Positions 18,091 to 27,585 of a stretch of DNA of 64,000 nucleotides are shown here, piece by piece. Below the pieces are notes generated by a model, which did not search any database, had not been told where the DNA came from, and worked only from the letters and a program-made list of their open reading frames with translations. Source of the stretch: Azoarcus sp031556475 (lineage in GTDB: Bacteria; Pseudomonadota; Gammaproteobacteria; Burkholderiales; Rhodocyclaceae); NCBI GenBank assembly GCA_031556475.1, contig JAVBSY010000052.1:1-64000 (forward strand), read 5' to 3'. Within the stretch, counting starts at the first letter, position 1. Every line of letters begins with the position of its first letter. The position numbers and the translations under genes were made by a program.

Positions 18091-18981
18091 TTATTTCTTG
18101 GCGGCAGCGGCAGCTTGCGCGGCCACTTCGGCGGCAAAATCGTCCGTACGCTTCTCGATACCCTCACCGACTACGTACAGCGAGAAGGCGGCAACCGACG
18201 CGCTGCGCGCTTTCAGCAACGCCTCGACGGTCTGCTTGTCGTCCTTGACGAAAGGCTGGCCGAGCAGAGTCACTTCCTTGAGGAATTTCTGCACGGTTCC
18301 TTCCGCGATCTTCTCCAGCATCGCTTCGGGCTTGCCTGCCTCGCGCGCCTTCTCCACCGCGATGCGGCGTTCGGCTTCGATCGAATCGGCCGACACGCCG
18401 GAAGCATCCAGCGACTTCGGTTTGCTGGCAGCGATATGCATCGCCAGATCCTTCGCCAGTTGCTCGTCGCCACCAACGACGTCGATCAGCACACCGATCC
18501 TGGCGCCGGCGTGGATATAGCTCGCGACACGTCCCTTCGCCTCGGTACGGACGAAGCGGCGCACGGTGATATTCTCACCGATCTTGCCAACCAGAGCGGT
18601 ACGCACTTGCTCGACGCTCTGGCCATTCAGTTCCAGCGCGGACAGCGCGGCAACGTCAGCCGGATTACGCGTGGCGACCAGCCCTGCGAGCGACGCGGCG
18701 AGTGCGATGAAATCGTCGTTCTTGGCGACGAAATCGGTTTCGCAGTTCAACTCGACCATCGCGCCGAGCTTGCCGTCGGCTGCCAGATGAACACCGACGA
18801 TCCCTTCGGCGGTGATACGGGCAGCGGCCTTCGAAGCCTTGTTGCCCAGCTTGATGCGCAGAATTTCCTCGGCCTTGACGATGTCGCCGGCGGCTTCGGT
18901 CAGCGCCTTCTTGCACTCCATCATCGGCGCATCGGTTTTCTCGCGCAGTTCCTTGACCATGCTTGCGGTAATTTCCGCCAT
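18091..18981 (-). CDS. tsf: translation elongation factor Ts
   Basis: Guanine nucleotide exchange factor for EF-Tu. The 296-residue protein has the N-terminal UBA-like domain with LREKTDAPMMECKKAL and the EF-Tu contact block VELNCETDFVAKNDDF (Thr-Asp-Phe-Val). It is 152 bp behind rpsB and ends in a low-complexity alanine-rich tail (AAEVAAQAAAAAKK). The start ATG at 18981 follows CAGGAGTTAGC, a good ribosome binding site. Confidence 0.97.
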   Translation of the reverse strand: MAEITASMVKELREKTDAPMMECKKALTEAAGDIVKAEEILRIKLGNKASKAAARITAEGIVGVHLAADGKLGAMVELNCETDFVAKNDDFIALAASLAGLVATRNPADVAALSALELNGQSVEQVRTALVGKIGENITVRRFVRTEAKGRVASYIHAGARIGVLIDVVGGDEQLAKDLAMHIAASKPKSLDASGVSADSIEAERRIAVEKAREAGKPEAMLEKIAEGTVQKFLKEVTLLGQPFVKDDKQTVEALLKARSASVAAFSLYVVGEGIEKRTDDFAAEVAAQAAAAAKK

Positions 18982-19133
18982 GCTAACTCCTGAAATCTTC
19001 GTTCAAATCCGGCGGCGGCCTATTCTTGCCCGATCATCCGGCCAAATGCTTCTGCCAACGGCCGCCACCCAAACCCACGCCTGATCCCGGACATGCTCAA
19101 GCACACAAAGCCACCGGGATCCGGACCACTCTA

Positions 19134-19892
19134 TCAGGCCTGCGCTTCCTGAGCGCCGTCTTCTTCGACTTCGACGAACTCGTCGGTACCCGCGGTGACG
19201 ATTTCCTGCAGCGCCTGGCTACGCCCTTCCAGCACCGCATCGGCAACGCCGCGCGCATACAGACGGATGGCGCGGGACGAATCGTCGTTGCCCGGAATGA
19301 CGTAGTCGACGCTGTCCGGCGAGTGGTTGGTATCAACCACGGCCACGATCGGAATACCGAGCTTTTTCGCTTCGGTCACGGCGATCTTGTGATAGCCGAC
19401 GTCGACGACGAACAGCGCATCCGGCAAACCGCCCATATCCTTGATGCCGCCGATGCTCTTCTGCAGCTTCTCGAGGTCGCGCGTCACCGTCAGCGCCTCA
19501 CGCTTGGGCAGGCGATCGAGTGTGCCATCTTCCACCATCGCCTCGATCTCCTTCAGGCGCTTGATGGACTGCTTGACGGTCTTGAAGTTGGTCAGCATGC
19601 CGCCGAGCCAGCGCTCGTCAACGTAGGGCATGCCGGCGCGGCGTGCTTCTTCCGCGATGATTTCGCGGGCCTGGCGCTTGGTGCTGACAAACAGCACGGT
19701 GCCGCGATTGGAGGCGAGCTTGCGCACGAAATTCATCGCCTCGGTGTATTTGACCATCGTCTTTTCGAGATTGACGATGTGAATCTTGTTGCGCTGGCCA
19801 AAAATGTACGGGGCCATGCGCGGGTTCCAGAAACGGGTCTGGTGGCCGAAATGGACGCCCGCTTCGAGCATCTGACGCATCGTGACAGTCAT
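19134..19892 (-). CDS. rpsB: 30S ribosomal protein S2
   Basis: Small-subunit ribosomal protein of 252 residues, full length. It begins MTVTMRQMLEAGVHFGHQTR, followed by the family blocks FWNPRMAPYIFGQRNKIHI and GGMLTNFKTVKQSIKRL, and ends with a short acidic tail. The start is preceded by TTGGAGTAGTAC, a good ribosome binding site. It is the first gene of the long minus-strand operon and has an upstream leader of roughly 210 nt from the promoter proposed nearby, long enough for S2 autoregulation, although no known element could be matched. Confidence 0.97.
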   Translation of the reverse strand: MTVTMRQMLEAGVHFGHQTRFWNPRMAPYIFGQRNKIHIVNLEKTMVKYTEAMNFVRKLASNRGTVLFVSTKRQAREIIAEEARRAGMPYVDERWLGGMLTNFKTVKQSIKRLKEIEAMVEDGTLDRLPKREALTVTRDLEKLQKSIGGIKDMGGLPDALFVVDVGYHKIAVTEAKKLGIPIVAVVDTNHSPDSVDYVIPGNDDSSRAIRLYARGVADAVLEGRSQALQEIVTAGTDEFVEVEEDGAQEAQA

Positions 19893-20113
19893 GTACTACT
19901 CCAAATTCAAAAGGGTTTTGACCTCCGCTCAACGGGGCGCCGGCCTCATTCGTTCTCCCTCGAGGAACTTCCCTTCCACAAGGAACTCTGCATGAAACCC
20001 GCGCCACTGTCGCTTGCAGCCTTGTCGACCGCCAGCGAACCCTCGCTGCCCTTGAGACGCAGGGCGTACGATGAGCGTGTGTATTTTTGCCCGCAGTTAC
20101 GGACAAGCCGAGA

Positions 20114-20143
20114 ATGATAGCATCGCCGTATGATGTCTCTCAA
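20114..20143 (-). promoter_or_regulatory. candidate sigma-70 promoter of rpsB operon
   Basis: On the minus strand a -35 box TTGAGA and a -10 box TATCAT are separated by 18 nt. Transcription from here would give a leader of about 210 nt ahead of rpsB. The rest of the 368-bp gap between rpsB and map (19893-20260) holds no convincing gene; small frames there are not supported by codon pattern. Confidence 0.45.
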
Positions 20144-20260
20144 GGCGGAGTACCCAACCCCGGCCTGACTCCACTTTCACCCACCGCTCGATCCCGGCTC
20201 GTTTGCCCTGCTTGACCGCATACGCTAGCCTTTCCCACTTTCGCACACTCAGCCCGCCCC

Positions 20261-21079
20261 ATGAGCATTGTCATCAAGACACCACAGGAAATCGAAAGAA
20301 TGCGCGAGGCGTGCCGCCTGGCCGCCGAGGTTCTCGACTACATCGAACCGTTTGTCCAAGCGGGCACGACCACGGGCGAACTGGATCGCCTGTGCCACGA
20401 ATACATGGTCAACACCCAAGGCACCGTGCCCGCGCCGCTCAATTACGCGCCGCCCGGCTACAAGCCCTACCCGAAATCCATCTGCACTTCGGTCAACCAT
20501 CAGGTCTGTCACGGCATTCCGGGCGACAAGGCACTGAAAAAAGGCGATATCGTCAATATCGACATCACCGTCATCACCAAGGACGGTTTCCACGGTGACA
20601 CCAGCCGCATGTTCATCGTCGGACCCGACGCCCCCATCCTTGCCAAGCGTCTGTGCCAGGTCACGTTCGAGTGCATGTGGCTGGGCATCGCCGCGGTGCG
20701 CCCGGGCGGACATCTCGGCGACATCGGCGCGACGATCCAGAAGCACGCCGAGGGCAACGGCTTTTCCGTCGTCCGCGAATTCTGCGGACATGGCCTCGGG
20801 CGCAAATTCCACGAAGAACCGCAGGTGCTGCACTACGGCAAGGCCGGTACCGGCGTCGAGCTTCAGCCGGGAATGATCTTCACCATCGAACCCATGATCA
20901 ACGCGGGAAAGGCCGCCATCTCCGAACTGCCCGACGGCTGGACCATCGTAACCAAGGACCGCAGCCTGTCCGCACAGTGGGAGCACGCTGTGCTCGTCAC
21001 CGAGACAGGCGTGGAAGTGCTCACCGTATCGGCCAAAAGCGCGCCACCGCCACCGCTTGTCGCGGCCCGCTTCGCCTGA
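20261..21079 (+). CDS. map: type I methionine aminopeptidase
   Basis: Removes the initiator methionine from nascent proteins. The 272-residue protein is divergent from rpsB, a conserved arrangement. The five metal ligands are recognisable: the two aspartates in IVNIDITVITKDGFHGDTS, the histidine in CGHGLGRKFHEEPQV, and the glutamates in FTIEPMIN and in QWEHAVLVTETG. The substrate histidine lies in SVNHQVCHGIPG. It starts MSIVIKTPQEIERMREA, as typical. It is 12 bp upstream of glnD and probably cotranscribed. Confidence 0.97.
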   Translation: MSIVIKTPQEIERMREACRLAAEVLDYIEPFVQAGTTTGELDRLCHEYMVNTQGTVPAPLNYAPPGYKPYPKSICTSVNHQVCHGIPGDKALKKGDIVNIDITVITKDGFHGDTSRMFIVGPDAPILAKRLCQVTFECMWLGIAAVRPGGHLGDIGATIQKHAEGNGFSVVREFCGHGLGRKFHEEPQVLHYGKAGTGVELQPGMIFTIEPMINAGKAAISELPDGWTIVTKDRSLSAQWEHAVLVTETGVEVLTVSAKSAPPPPLVAARFA

Positions 21080-21091
21080 GCGACCCCCAAC

Positions 21092-23671
21092 ATGACGCCC
21101 GCCGCCACCGACGCCCTGCAAGACGCCATCGGCAGCGAGCGGGCGCTCTTGATCGAAGGCGGCGCGGCATTGCGCCAGGCCTACGAAGCAAATCGCCTCA
21201 CCCCCCCTTTGCTGACCGGGCGGACAAAGCTCGTCGACGGCGCGCTTGCCCGCCTGTGGCAACACTGTGGCATGCCCGTCAAAGCGGCGCTGGTAGCGGT
21301 CGGGGGGTATGGCCGGGGCGAGCTCTACCCGCATTCCGATGTCGACGTACTGATTCTGCTGCCCGAATCGGCCAACGGCATCGTCCTGGCCCCCCTGGTG
21401 ACATTGGTCGGCGCTTTATGGGACATAGGGCTGGCGATCGGCCATAGCGTGCGCTCCGTCGACGAATGCCTCGAAGCCGCGGCCAACGACATCACGATCC
21501 AGACGAATCTGCTCGAATCGCGCCTGCTCACCGGCGACACCACCTTGTTCAACGCCTTTGCTTCCCGCTACCGCGCGCAACTCGACTCGCGCGCTTTTTT
21601 CAAGGCCAAGCAACTCGAACAGGACCAACGCCATACCCGCTACCACGACACGCCTTTCGAGCTGGAACCGAACTGCAAGGAAAGCCCAGGCGGCCTGCGC
21701 GATATTCAGATGCTGGGCTGGATCGCCCGTTCCATGGATATCGGCCACCGCTGGCGCGACCTCGCACGCCAGCGCCTGATTACCAGTAGCGAGGCCAACG
21801 AACTGCGCGACGTCGAACGCTTCCTGCAACACGTGCGCATCCGTCTGCACTACCTCGCGGGCCGCGCCGAGGATCGTTTGCTGTTCGACCATCAGGAACG
21901 GCTCGCCCGCCTCCTGGGGTTCGAAGCCACCGCCACCAAACGCGCCTCCGAAGTGTTCATGCGGCGCTATTACCTGAACGCCAAGAAAGTCACCCAGCTC
22001 AATACGATCCTGCTGCAAAACTACGGCGCGGCGATTTTCCCTCTCCGGGGCGGTGCGCCCATCGTCATCAATGCACGCTTTCAAACCGTGCGCGAATTGC
22101 TCGACATGCGTGACGAGGACACCTTCGAACGCCATCCGTCGGCACTGCTCGAATGCTTTCTGCTATTGCAGCAGCGTGGCGAACTGAAAGGCATGACCGC
22201 GCGCACGCTGCGCGCACTGTGGCTGAACCGCCACCTGATCAACGCCGATTTTCGCGCCGACCCGGCAAACCGGGCCCTGTTCCTGGAGATTCTCCAGCAA
22301 CGGCGCAACGTCGTGCGCGAACTCCGGCGCATGGCCAAATACGGCATCCTGTCGCGCTATCTGCCGGCCTGGCAAAGAATCATCGGCCAGATGCAGCACG
22401 ACCTGTTCCACGTCTATACGGTGGACCAGCACATCCTGATGGTGTTGCGCAACATACGCTGTTTCTCGCTCGGCGAATACGCGCACGAATACCCGCTGAT
22501 GACCCGGCTCATCCTTGGTTTCGAGCGCCACTGGCTGTTGCATATCGCCGCGTTGTTCCACGATATCGCCAAGGGCCGCGGCGGCGACCATTCCAAGCTG
22601 GGCATGCAGGACGCGCGCGCCTTCTGCGAAAGCCACGGCCTGCCCGCGGGAGACACCGAACTGGTCGTCTGGCTGATCGAACAGCACCTGACCATGTCGC
22701 GCGTGGCGCAGAAGGAAGACACTTCCGACCCCAACGTCATCCGGCGCTTCGCCGACATCGTCGGGGACGAACGCCGTCTCGTAGGGCTTTATCTCCTCAC
22801 CCACGCGGACATCCGCGGCACCAGTCCGAAAGTATGGAACGGCTGGAAAGACAAGCTGCTGGAAGACCTCTTCTTCGCCACCCAGCGCCTGCTGCGCGGC
22901 GCCACGCCACAGCAAGCGCTCGGGCTGGACGACCGCCAGGAGGACGCGCGCAGCCTGCTGCGCTACCACGGCCTGCGGCCGGGCGTCGAGGAAGCGCTCT
23001 GGGCCGAACTCGACCCCGTGTACTTCATGCGCCACTCCGCGGAGGAAATCGCCTGGCACACCCGGCTGCTCTATTTCCGCACCCAGGCCGATGAGCCGGT
23101 CGTGAAAGCGCGCGTATCGGAAGGCGAGGAAGGCCTGCAGGTAATGGTCTTCACCCGCGACCAAAAAGACCTGTTCGTGCGCCTGACCGGCTTTTTCGGC
23201 CACATAGGTTTCACCATCCTGGACGCCAAGGTCCACACCACGCGCCACGGTTACGCGCTCGACAGCTTCATGCTGCAAGACCCCGGCAATGCCGTTCCAT
23301 ACCGCGACATCGTCATCCTGATCGAGCATGAGCTGAGCACGCGACTGCTCAAGCACGAAGCGCCGGAACGGCCGTCGAAAGGGCGTCTGTCACGCCACGT
23401 CAGACACTTTCCGATCACCCCGGAAGTCAATATCCGGCCCGACGATGCCCGCCAGCACTACATCCTTTCGCTGACGGCGGCCGACCGCCCCGGCCTGCTC
23501 TTCGACGTCGCCGAAGTGCTGGTGAAATACGACATCGGCCTGCAAGCCGCCAAAATCGCCACGCTGGGCGAGCGGGTGGAAGACACCTTTCTGCTTTATG
23601 GCGAATGCCTGACGCAGGATGCGGAAGTCGTGCGGGTCGAACGCGAACTGCTCGAACGCCTGCAGATATAG
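21092..23671 (+). CDS. glnD: [protein-PII] uridylyltransferase / uridylyl-removing enzyme
   Basis: Primary nitrogen sensor: binds glutamine through ACT domains and uridylylates or deuridylylates PII proteins. The 859-residue protein has an N-terminal nucleotidyltransferase domain with GGYGRGELYPHSDVDVL at residues 71-87 (catalytic Asp83/Asp85). An HD hydrolase domain with LFHDIAKGRGGDHSKLG lies near residue 490, and two C-terminal ACT domains lie near 680-760 and 790-859 (the second with LTAADRPGLLFDVAEVL). All parts are intact. Because the nitrogen-regulated urea locus in this window has a sigma-54 promoter, GlnD probably stands at the top of that control chain. Confidence 0.97.
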   Translation: MTPAATDALQDAIGSERALLIEGGAALRQAYEANRLTPPLLTGRTKLVDGALARLWQHCGMPVKAALVAVGGYGRGELYPHSDVDVLILLPESANGIVLAPLVTLVGALWDIGLAIGHSVRSVDECLEAAANDITIQTNLLESRLLTGDTTLFNAFASRYRAQLDSRAFFKAKQLEQDQRHTRYHDTPFELEPNCKESPGGLRDIQMLGWIARSMDIGHRWRDLARQRLITSSEANELRDVERFLQHVRIRLHYLAGRAEDRLLFDHQERLARLLGFEATATKRASEVFMRRYYLNAKKVTQLNTILLQNYGAAIFPLRGGAPIVINARFQTVRELLDMRDEDTFERHPSALLECFLLLQQRGELKGMTARTLRALWLNRHLINADFRADPANRALFLEILQQRRNVVRELRRMAKYGILSRYLPAWQRIIGQMQHDLFHVYTVDQHILMVLRNIRCFSLGEYAHEYPLMTRLILGFERHWLLHIAALFHDIAKGRGGDHSKLGMQDARAFCESHGLPAGDTELVVWLIEQHLTMSRVAQKEDTSDPNVIRRFADIVGDERRLVGLYLLTHADIRGTSPKVWNGWKDKLLEDLFFATQRLLRGATPQQALGLDDRQEDARSLLRYHGLRPGVEEALWAELDPVYFMRHSAEEIAWHTRLLYFRTQADEPVVKARVSEGEEGLQVMVFTRDQKDLFVRLTGFFGHIGFTILDAKVHTTRHGYALDSFMLQDPGNAVPYRDIVILIEHELSTRLLKHEAPERPSKGRLSRHVRHFPITPEVNIRPDDARQHYILSLTAADRPGLLFDVAEVLVKYDIGLQAAKIATLGERVEDTFLLYGECLTQDAEVVRVERELLERLQI

Positions 23672-23716
23672 AAAATCCGCGGAAAAACGCGCAGACACCG
23701 CCCTTCCGACGCTTTT

Positions 23717-24238
23717 TCAGTGCCCCTTATTGCTGATGCGGTCCATCAAGGCATAAAGCACGCCGGAGAAAAGGAAAGTAACGTGGATGCCGACCATCCA
23801 GCCCAGATGGCGGTCGGTCAGGTTATCCACGTTCATGAACGCCTTCAGCAACTCGATCCCCGAAATCGCCACGATGGAACCGATCAGTTTGATCTTGAGA
23901 TCGGAAAAACCGATGTGCCCCATCCAGTCCGGACGGTCCTTGTGGTTGTGGAGATCCTCCATTTTCGAAACGAAGTTCTCGTAGCCGCTGAAAACGATGA
24001 TTACGATCAGGTTCATGATCAGCGCCACATCGACCAGCGACAGCACGCCGATGATCATCTCTCCGCTGGTGGCCGTGGTGATGTTGCCAAAGAGATGGAC
24101 GATCTCCTTGCCGAACTTGACCAGCATCAGCAGCAGCGCCAGCACCAGGCCGAAATACACTGGCGCCATCAACCAGCGGCTACTGAACAGCACATGTTCA
24201 AATCTGGTTTCGAGACGTTTCACGGAAGGCTGCTCCAA
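23717..24238 (-). CDS. UPF0114 (YqhA) family membrane protein
   Basis: A 173-residue membrane protein with about four helices, near residues 20-42, 62-85, 105-130 and 145-165. The FSGYENFVSKM block and the DLKIKLIGSIVAISGIELL stretch are typical of the YqhA/TIGR00645 family. Function is unknown. It begins MEQPSVKRLETRFEHVLF. The 256 bp behind its start, up to the AraC-type gene, contain no convincing coding sequence. Confidence 0.85.
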   Translation of the reverse strand: MEQPSVKRLETRFEHVLFSSRWLMAPVYFGLVLALLLMLVKFGKEIVHLFGNITTATSGEMIIGVLSLVDVALIMNLIVIIVFSGYENFVSKMEDLHNHKDRPDWMGHIGFSDLKIKLIGSIVAISGIELLKAFMNVDNLTDRHLGWMVGIHVTFLFSGVLYALMDRISNKGH

Positions 24239-24494
24239 CTAAAACGGGGGGGCGGATTGTACCAGCCCATGGCAAATGGCCTGTCCTCGAATGGATGTAC
24301 CGACCGCACCCATGGCAACGCACGGCAATCGCCAACACGGCCCGTAAAATCGGCAATGGCGCAATTGCGTCGCAGATGCTGCCCGCCTGTTCCATTCCCG
24401 GAACTCAACAAATCGATACACTTCCCGGCCCTTCCGAACCTCTGCTGCATCGACGCGCAGAGCGCGAGGAACATCGCCAGTGCCCGGCACAAGG

Positions 24495-25400
24495 TCATAT
24501 CGGCTTGAGTGGCACGAATATCTCCGTACGCAAATCCTGCGGCGCGGTGTTCTGCGGCGAGTTGTAATACACCTCGAAACCGGGATCGTCCTCCGGCTCA
24601 CGACCGCTTTGCGGCAGCCATTCCCGGTAGAGCGAACGATATGCCGGATGCAGCAGCGTGTATGGGCCTCTGACCTCGATCGCCGCGTAGTCGGCAGCGC
24701 TGCCGATCTCGCGCAGATAAACCCGCTTGTCACGCAACAGATCGCGCACCACCAATGCGTCCGCCGTTGCGCCCGACGGCAGCGACAGGCATACCTCCAT
24801 ACGGCATTTTCTCGCTGGCGTAATATCCGGGTTGTCGTGACTGACGGCGCAGGCAACGCTCCTTTCCGTCATCAAGCCATGTGCCTGCATGGCCGCCACC
24901 AGCGTTTCCCAGGCTGGATAGCACTCGTCGTAGGGGCCGGTGTAACGGACGGTGGCCACCGACATTGGCAGAAACGGCCGGATCTGCACGTCGATCGGTG
25001 GAACATCGGGCGTCAGGTGATAAAACAGCGGTCGATCGACGCTGCGGCTGCGTGCCCTTGTCAGCGTGCCGTCATCGCGCCGGTACGCGGACGGCAAAAC
25101 GCCGAATTGCGCCCGAAAGGCCCGGGCAAACGCGTCGAGGCTGTCATACCCCGCGGCCAGCGCTACCTGGGTAATCGCCACGTCCAACTGCGTAAGTTGC
25201 ATCGCCGCCCGTTCCAGCCGCAAACGGCGCACATAGGCGGCAACGCTTTCACCCACCAGCGCGGTAAAAATGCGGTGGAAGTGATAGGGCGAAAAACAAG
25301 CCACTGCGCTCAGCTCATCCAGATCGGGATTGTCATCCAGATGGTTTTCAATGTGCCGTAACACCCGGTTCAGGCGCTCCCGGTACGACGACGTTTCCAT
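24495..25400 (-). CDS. AraC-family regulator with C-terminal GyrI-like effector domain
   Basis: Predicted DNA-binding regulator of 301 residues. The N-terminal 100 residues hold two AraC helix-turn-helix motifs, with LDELSAVACFSPYHFHRIF and VALAAGYDSLDAFARAFRAQ. The C-terminal part (about 130-301) is a GyrI/AraC effector-binding domain with PIDVQIRPFLPMSVATVRY and a C-terminal strand ending EIFVPLKPI. This is the Rob/SbmC-like architecture, in which the effector domain binds small hydrophobic molecules. Start chosen at METSSYRERLNR (25400). It is divergent from a stand-alone GyrI-like gene 246 bp away, suggesting a shared ligand or mutual regulation. Confidence 0.88.
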   Translation of the reverse strand: METSSYRERLNRVLRHIENHLDDNPDLDELSAVACFSPYHFHRIFTALVGESVAAYVRRLRLERAAMQLTQLDVAITQVALAAGYDSLDAFARAFRAQFGVLPSAYRRDDGTLTRARSRSVDRPLFYHLTPDVPPIDVQIRPFLPMSVATVRYTGPYDECYPAWETLVAAMQAHGLMTERSVACAVSHDNPDITPARKCRMEVCLSLPSGATADALVVRDLLRDKRVYLREIGSAADYAAIEVRGPYTLLHPAYRSLYREWLPQSGREPEDDPGFEVYYNSPQNTAPQDLRTEIFVPLKPI

Positions 25401-25646
25401 GCATATCATCCTGTTTGGTCGGTCAATCACGGAACGGCACGAAAAGAAAAAGCGCAAGAAAAGTCGAGCGTTTGTCTTTGGAGTCACCGACACTGCGCCA
25501 CAAGCAACGCCCTGGTTTTGTCCTGGATCCCGTGTGTGGCATTCGATTATCAAGCCATACTATACAAATTACCAGGCACACTACGCCGCATACGAACCGC
25601 ATTTCTTGTTTTTTTAGACACAATGCCTTACCGAAAGGAGAACGGC

Positions 25647-26120
25647 ATGAGCCAATACCAAGTCGCCATCGTTGAATACCCGGCCAAACATCTGACCGGC
25701 GTAAAGGTCCGCACTACCATGCAGAAAGCACATCAGGACTGCTCCGCCCTGTGGCAAAACTTCGGCCCCCGCATGGGAGAGTTGCTGTCGGCCGGCAACG
25801 GTTGCCCGGAGTCCTATGGCGTCTCCGTGATGCTCAACGCCGAAGACTTCGACTACTGGGCCGCGTTCGAAACCGTATCGTCCATCACCGTGCCGCCGGA
25901 CATGGCCAGTCTCGACCTGCCGGCCGGGCAGTACGCGAAGTGCGCCGTGTCGAGCCTGGAAAAACTCGGCGATGGCTACATGTATCTCTACGAGACATGG
26001 CCGAAAAGCCAGAGCGAGTACACCTTCGACGAACAGGCGCCCTGCTTCGAGCTGTACCCGGCGAACTGGCAACTGACGGACGCCTTCGAAATCTACATGC
26101 CGCTGAAGAAAAAGGCCTGA
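25647..26120 (+). CDS. stand-alone GyrI-like / effector-binding domain protein
   Basis: A 157-residue protein made of one GyrI-like (SbmC, AraC effector-binding) domain. It starts MSQYQVAIVEYPAKHLTGVKVRTTM and ends DAFEIYMPLKKKA, with the conserved strand-end EIYMPL and LPAGQYAKCAVSS. Members bind hydrophobic small molecules or inhibit gyrase; which applies here is not known. The start at 25647 follows AAAGGAGAACGGC, a strong ribosome binding site, and rejects the longer upstream frame. It faces the AraC/GyrI regulator and precedes the AlkD-like gene by 27 bp on the same strand. Confidence 0.85.
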   Translation: MSQYQVAIVEYPAKHLTGVKVRTTMQKAHQDCSALWQNFGPRMGELLSAGNGCPESYGVSVMLNAEDFDYWAAFETVSSITVPPDMASLDLPAGQYAKCAVSSLEKLGDGYMYLYETWPKSQSEYTFDEQAPCFELYPANWQLTDAFEIYMPLKKKA

Positions 26121-26147
26121 ACTGACAACCATCCGGGAAAAATCGCC

Positions 26148-26864
26148 ATGAACGGTATCGTGGCCGACGTGCGCAGCCAGTTGCAAAGCAGCAGCGACGA
26201 CAAGACCCAGGCGAGCGCACAACGCTTTTTCAAGGAACCGATCACCACGCACGGCGTAAAAAGCGCCACGGTGGTGAAAATCGCCAAACAGGCGCTTGCC
26301 CGGCTCGAAGGCAAGCCGAAAAAGGAGGTCTTCGCCTTGTGCGAAGACCTCTGGCGATCCGGCTATCTGGAAGAAGGCAGCGTCGCCTGCCTTTGGGCAT
26401 ACAGCCTACGCGGGCAGTACGAACCGGATGATTTCGGCACCTTCAAACACTGGGTGACGCATTACGTCCGCAACTGGGCGGCCTGCGACACCCTGTGCAA
26501 CCACACCATCGGCGCGTTCATTGAAACGTACCCGCGGTACATCGAGGAACTGAAACGCTGGACCACCTCGGACAATCGCTGGCACAGGCGCGCCGCCGCC
26601 GTCACCCTGATTCTCCCGGCCCGCAAGGGGCTGTTTCTGGAAGACATTTTCGAGATCGCAGCCAAGCTGCTGACCGATCCCGACGATCTGGTGCAAAAAG
26701 GTTATGGCTGGATGCTCAAGGCAGCCAGCGAGGCGCATCCCAAGGAAGTGTTCGATTATCTGATGAGTAAAAAAGACATGATGCCGCGCACCGCTTTTCG
26801 CTATGCGCTGGAGAAAATGCCTGCCGATTGGCGGGCAAAAGCCATGAGGAAAGAACGCACCTGA
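26148..26864 (+). CDS. DNA alkylation repair (AlkD-like) HEAT-repeat protein
   Basis: The 238-residue protein is all helical with HEAT-like repeats, as in AlkD DNA glycosylases that excise alkylated purines. The conserved NWAACDTLCNH stretch places the Trp and Asp that family enzymes use at the lesion, and NRWHRRAAAVTLI and KGYGWMLKAAS match later AlkD repeats. Activity is inferred. It follows the GyrI-like gene at short distance and may share its transcript. Confidence 0.85.
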   Translation: MNGIVADVRSQLQSSSDDKTQASAQRFFKEPITTHGVKSATVVKIAKQALARLEGKPKKEVFALCEDLWRSGYLEEGSVACLWAYSLRGQYEPDDFGTFKHWVTHYVRNWAACDTLCNHTIGAFIETYPRYIEELKRWTTSDNRWHRRAAAVTLILPARKGLFLEDIFEIAAKLLTDPDDLVQKGYGWMLKAASEAHPKEVFDYLMSKKDMMPRTAFRYALEKMPADWRAKAMRKERT

Positions 26865-27038
26865 ACGTCGGGCAGGAATGCCTCCTCCGGCAAGCCGGGC
26901 ATGTATCGCGCAATATCCGTGTCATTCCCGGTCACAGGCAGGTCGGCGGACAAGGACTGCCACAACGCACCCCGATTTGCTGCTCGAAAAACTGAAGCGG
27001 AATTAGAATCGGTTCTTTCGACGCCAGAACGCTCGACC

Positions 27039-27533
27039 ATGACTGCCGGGGAACACCATTTCGACGGCGGCTGCACCTGCGGGGCGGTACGCTACCGCCT
27101 GACTGCCCGCCCGATGTTCGTGCATTGCTGCCACTGCCGTTATTGCCAGCGCGAAACCGGCAGCGCCTTCGTCATCAACGCCCTGATCGAGAACGATCAT
27201 GTGCAGATCCTGCAGGGCAGCGTCGAAGTCATCGACACACCGACGCAAAGCGGCAAGGGCCAACGCATCGCACGTTGCCCGGTCTGCCGCATCGCGCTGT
27301 GGAGCCACTATGGCGTGGTCAGCAAGGCCGTCAGTTTCGTACGTGTCGGCACACTCGACGACCCGACACGGATACCACCGGACATCCACATTGTCACCGC
27401 GTCAAAACAACCCTGGGTGATTCTGCCGCCCGACGTGCCGGCGGTGAGCCGCTTTTACAGCATGGCCGACTACTGGCCGGAGGAAAGTATTCGGCGCCGC
27501 AATACAGCAACCCGAAAAAAGGTGGCGCGATAG
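27039..27533 (+). CDS. GFA-family zinc-binding protein
   Basis: A 164-residue protein of the GFA/CENP-V superfamily (named for glutathione-dependent formaldehyde-activating enzyme, though many members lack that activity). Zinc ligands are visible as GGCTCGAVRYRL, HCCHCRYCQRETGSAF and RCPVCRIALWSHY. The ATG at 27039 directly precedes this domain; the open frame runs back to 26901, but the extension is not family-like. The 174 bp before it are not coding. The substrate is unknown. Confidence 0.88.
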   Translation: MTAGEHHFDGGCTCGAVRYRLTARPMFVHCCHCRYCQRETGSAFVINALIENDHVQILQGSVEVIDTPTQSGKGQRIARCPVCRIALWSHYGVVSKAVSFVRVGTLDDPTRIPPDIHIVTASKQPWVILPPDVPAVSRFYSMADYWPEESIRRRNTATRKKVAR

Positions 27534-27558
27534 ATACCACAGGCGGGAACCCCGAAGA

Positions 27559-27576
27559 CCCCCTACCGTACGGGGG
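27559..27576. terminator. weak hairpin between convergent GFA and YjbR genes
   Basis: CCCCC and GGGGG arms with an eight-base loop lie in the 52 bp between two convergent stop codons. No T tract follows, so termination activity is only a guess. Confidence 0.3.
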
Positions 27577-27585
27577 CCGTACAGC

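Noticed and set aside
24220..24498. 92-codon minus-strand frame between the AraC and UPF0114 genes
   Set aside because: Low-quality composition, overlaps the UPF0114 start, no motif.
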